Of a stretch of DNA of 64,000 nucleotides, positions 60,431 through 64,000 are shown piece after piece (positions within the stretch are counted from its first letter, which is position 1; every line of letters starts with the position of its first letter). The notes under the pieces are model-generated. The model was given only the letters and a program-made list of their open reading frames with translations, searched no databases and was not told the DNA's origin. Both the position numbers and the translations under genes were made by a program. This DNA is from Pseudoscleropodium purum (taxonomy: Eukaryota; Streptophyta; Bryopsida; Hypnales; Brachytheciaceae), in the NCBI GenBank assembly GCA_963969395.1, contig OZ017796.1:5892501-5956500 (forward strand). Reading direction: 5' to 3'.

Positions 60431-60553
60431 ATAATGAATGCTTTCAGACACCGATTGAAATAAAAATGAAATTTCCCTAAAGCTAATGGATTTCTCTATG
60501 TTATAGGAGTTTTTGAAAGTTTCACTAAATTTCTTGAGCTCATAGATATAGTA

Positions 60554-60859
60554 CTAAACCACCCTTCTCTTGGGGGAACTATTGACGACCCCGTCCTCCA
60601 TGGTTCCCTTCGAGTAGTCTATGGCCGCGGACGCTGCATCGGAGGCGGAGCACAACAAGTACGGTTTGGAAAAAGGTGTAGTGTCACAACTGCCATCCAT
60701 GGACTCGCTACAAGTTGAAAAAGACTTTTCTGATCTGGAAAGGAGGCTCCGCGTGAGCCTCCCATTTGTAGGAAGGCTTGCATCAAACAGGAGTCCAACC
60801 TGAAGCAAGTACAGAATATTTAAATGCTTGAGACATGATCCTCCAACAAGCAACAACAA
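60554..60859 (-). other. Possible coding exon of unknown function
   Basis: A 101-codon minus-strand frame with GC content nearer to the gene on its right than to its surroundings. A polypyrimidine/AG acceptor (ttgcttcag) precedes a VGLLFDASLPTNGRL start at about 60800. It could be a 3' exon of the ParB-like/methyltransferase-like gene or an unrelated fragment. The preceding exon already ends in a stop, so the link is weak. No domain recognised. Confidence 0.25.
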
Positions 60860-61031
60860 TCGCTAATAGCACTGACCTAATTGGACACATAAGAAGAAAT
60901 CCAAGGAATAGAATAAAAAATCTAAACTTTGAAATTTTTTTTCAATATTTACGAAACATTATTTACAAAAGATTATTTCATACACAAATATAACATACCA
61001 CTGCCATTTTAAATGTGGGTACATGGGATGT

Positions 61032-64000
61032 TCACTTCCTACGGCGGCCACGCCCTATGACTAAACCTATCCCAGGAAGTTCATATCGTACATCGAAGGC
61101 TTTGCTGGACTCTCTCATTGTTGCCACAATTTGTTTCATAGAGAGATCACGAGCAGTGAAAGGGTTCACGCTTAGCCGGTTCTCTTGGACATAATCCCGC
61201 AATTCTCCATTTTGGCAGTTCAAATGTAGACGCCATAGCCATGGTAGGAGCTCCCCCATAAGAACATCATCCCTCTGTTTTACGTGATTCCAGGTGTCTA
61301 GAAAGAGGGCATTTCCATTCTCATTGCAGACGCTCTTACTTGGAGAGTCGTCAATACAAATAGTATTATTGTGAGTGAATGGATCGTCTCCACTAGAATT
61401 TGTGAACAAGACTTCTGACAGAACTTTCATGCAATGTACTTTGCCACCTTGATGAAAGAAATTTCCCTTAGAAACCTCTATTTTGGTACAATGCTCCTGA
61501 CTTAGGATGTCATAAGGATGTCCGCAACCGTGAAAGAGGTGAGCAACGATCTGATCAGCAACACTTGATATATTCCTGAACAAGTTGACGTCTTCTTTCT
61601 CAACCATCCCATAAAAATACGCTCCAAACATCTAACCCACAAGCAGAAGGATGTAGCTCAATGAGAATGACAACAAACACTTTGGACAATGGACCATTGT
61701 CAAATCGATGATAACAGTATACAACAATAGCAATGTACAAAACAAAGAAGTTATCATTGATTCAAGGATAACTATTAGTAGAATGTACATACCTTTGAGG
61801 CCATCATGAGCTTCATGCCTGAAAAAATTCCAAGAACATTTTTTTGGGGGTCGGCAAAGCTCTGCAAGATCTCCAAATAAAACTCCATTCGGAGTTCGCC
61901 AATATGTACTTTGTACTTTGCCTCCGTGTTTTTGGCAGGTTCCTTGTAGTACACACAATCAGAGGGCGTATCATAGTTGATTCGCATCAATAGACGTACG
62001 GAGGCAACAAAATCGTTGTCTTTCTTGAAAAGGAAGAGAAGTGGTACATTTGGAGCAGTCGTTTTACTACCTACGTTGTTCAGTTGCTCGCCCTTTGAAG
62101 GGACATAAGTAGAGTGGACAACATCGTAGTCTTTTAGACTTGTAGCTGTAAACTTTGTTGCGGCTTCAATGTCATCCGAGTCATTTAAGATGAAGAGCCA
62201 CACGTTTGACTCTGTAATGGCAGGCTCCAATTTTTCTTTCAAAAAGATCAAAAACGGGTCAATAGCAACTTCAGTCTCTGTGGGTGTGATCCTAACGACA
62301 GCCCTAGCATCAAAGACTGCCAAGTTGAGCTGCTTAGGGGAATACAAGTAGTTGCTGTGCGTTACTAGCGTCTTTCCAACACTATCAACTCCCCGCATTT
62401 GCACTCCTCCGATATTCACCGGAAGCTCAGACTTTAGTTGCACAAACCTCTTGAACATGTAGAGCACTTCTGGGAATTCTGTCTTCAAATCCGTCACTTG
62501 CTTCAGGCGTGCTTCGTTCCTCAACCGCTTCCTAAAATACTCTGATTTTAGATGCGAGAGTAAGAAATCCCATGTTGCCGATGAGAACCTGCTTTTCACC
62601 TTCCACGTTGCCCACATCTTATTTTTCACATCACCTACGCTATCCAAAAATTTGAAACTGGGCTTCAACTCCATCAAATCCTGTATGATTACCTTCTTAC
62701 GTTTTCTGCGCTCCATTCAATCGGATGCAACGTGATTGTCGGCTACTGGGATCCTTGTCTTGGTAACAGACACCTTCGGATACACCACACCGCGATTTGT
62801 TCTGCCAATGAGGTGCTTTGCGAATTCCTCGAAGTCAATATTAGTGAAGTGCCCAAAATGTCTGAAAAACTCTCGCTTCAAATTTTGATTGTTCACCTTG
62901 AATCCTTTCTCTACTCTGAACGGTTCGTTGGTGAGAGGATTAATCAATTTACCTTCAGCGTGCATGGTTAGGAATCGTTTCCAATGCACCCATTTCTTCT
63001 CCGGCAATGTTATGATTTGGAGTTCATTCTTTAGGTCCGAAGTGGAGTTAATCTTGGAGCCATCTTTGTCAGGATTTATGTTTTGGAACCTTTGAATAAT
63101 AGCTAACGAGAAACTCTGCAGTTCAAAATTAAATGTCTTTAGAGTAGAGCACATAGTTCATTTTTTGTACATCAACTTATTGTTGACTCAAGGATAAGTC
63201 ATGAATGCTAAGGAGAATGAAAAAATGTATGACTTCTAGACTATTGTAGTGCTCAAAAGAATGTATAGGTCAAAGCTAAATGTCTTGAGAGTAGAGCATG
63301 TCATTCATAGCATATACCACAACTTATCATTGACTCAAGGATAAGTCTCAAATGGAAAGAAATTGTAGCCATGACAAACTTCAAAACATTCATTATGGCT
63401 CAGATTTTTAGCAAAGGAATCTGTTCTTCACTACATAAGTTTGAAGGAATTGAACCTTACCTTGTAGTTATTCTCGTTGTAGACCGAGCCGTTGCCTCTG
63501 ACCTTTGGCTCCAAACTATCGATCGCTGGGCATTTCAAAATGCTCCAAATGTTCCGACACGCAATTAACTGGTTGCCCCAAGTTGTTTGGGCATGATGTA
63601 GGTGGTTGATGAGATTGTAGAACTTTGAGATGTTTCGAAGTTTATTTGGGTCTTGAGTCCAAACAATTAAGGCATCCCAATTTTGGAGGTCGGCTTTCCG
63701 ATCTCCATCGCATGCTTCATTCTGAAGTTGTTTTGAAGCCGTAAAACTATGCTGACGGTTGATAATCATAAATCGCATATTTTTAATGTCCTCCCATTTC
63801 TTTGGCTTTTCCTTCAAAAGCATTTTCCGATCATCAACTGGAGTGAGACACACTTTTTGGCGTTGACCTATTTCCACCATTTGAATAAGAACTCGCTTCA
63901 TGTCATTCACCATATTCTGTTGCAGTGTGCGAATGACGTATTCGTCGCTCGCTATAATACACTGTTCGATGTCGACTGTCACTGTAACCATGTCAAAGAA
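61032..64000 (-). pseudogene. ParB-like plus methyltransferase-like gene, 3 exons seen, in-frame stop
   Basis: Exons on the minus strand: 63991 (or the window edge) to 63461, 63115-61793 and 61631-61032. Introns are GT-AG and all joins are phase 0. About 817 codons are seen; the 5' end may lie outside the window. Exon 1 has IRTLQQNMVNDMKRVL, then MRFMIINRQHSFTASKQLQ, like the ParB/sulfiredoxin-fold box (usual G-Q-H-R/S); Gly is Arg here. WGNQLIACRNIW follows. Across the second intron, FADPQKNVLGIFSGMKLMMASK joins MFGAYFYGMVEKEDV, resembling the SAM-binding motif of beta-class amino-methyltransferases (DPF-GSGTT-VAA----R-YIGIE). An upstream DYDVVHSTYVP sits where the catalytic (D/N/S)PP(Y/F) box would be. 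Key residues are missing, so activity is doubtful. A TGA at 62719-62717 splits exon 2 in frame, just before a MERRKRKK basic patch; either a nonsense change or two separate genes. Both domain calls are by motif shape only. Confidence 0.5.

Noticed and set aside
63236..63247. 'ttgtagtg' as a right terminus of the CACTA element
   Set aside because: Only the last few bases fit CACTA. The adjoining bases do not match the left terminus at 48148 and it lies in an intron-like region of another gene.
1..64000. CRISPR arrays, rRNA, bacterial operons
   Set aside because: No evenly spaced identical repeats with unique spacers, no rRNA-like stretch, and all supported genes have spliceosomal introns or transposon origin.

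Overview
The window looks like nuclear DNA of a land plant or close streptophyte relative with a large, transposon-rich genome. It is mostly AT-rich. Its few host genes are split by short GT-AG introns, and most of the rest is transposons in several stages of decay. A cAMP-dependent protein kinase (PKA) regulatory-subunit-like pseudogene and a Tc1-type transposon are both unexpected in flowering plants. They make me favour a lineage outside the angiosperms (bryophyte, lycophyte, fern, cycad-like or streptophyte alga). That is inference; no marker fixes the species.

Layout. 1-9.4 kb: AT-rich DNA with a decayed PKA regulatory-subunit gene (about 1.9-5.3 kb, +), then noncoding sequence with a minisatellite and a G-rich tract. 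9.56-13.79 kb: an intact ten-exon WD40 gene, WDR82/Swd2 (330 aa), the best-supported host gene. 14.4-21.3 kb: a MITE, one full copy of a dispersed ~0.95-kb repeat, GC-richer patches and Helitron-like ends. 21.37-23.74 kb: a five-exon histidine-phosphatase (phosphoglycerate-mutase-like) gene. 23.7-35 kb: noncoding DNA, MITEs, and a 1709-bp Tc1-like element whose ~577-bp inverted repeats each hold three tandem subunits. 35.3-40.7 kb: a degenerate Copia retroelement (-) broken by a 2254-bp solo-LTR-like insertion with a perfect 5-bp target duplication. 41-47.7 kb: hAT-type MITEs with 8-bp duplications, tandem repeats and a CACTA MITE. 48.1-59.1 kb or beyond: a decayed CACTA (En/Spm) element (-). 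A hAT MITE sits in its DUF4216 region, and a 3296-bp solo-LTR-like insertion carrying an intact 485-codon ORF sits in one of its introns. 61.0-64.0 kb: a multi-exon reading frame (-), cut by the window edge, that combines a ParB-like N-terminal box with a degenerate amino-methyltransferase-like C-terminal half.

Most promising for novelty: the ParB-like plus methyltransferase-like gene at the right end, the LTR carrying a private ORF and TATA box, and the PKA regulatory pseudogene that has lost both phosphate-binding arginines. Inactivating changes in several unrelated genes fit C-to-T (or G-to-A) transitions, often at CpG, as expected for long-methylated DNA. The host genes show no operon-like or functional grouping.
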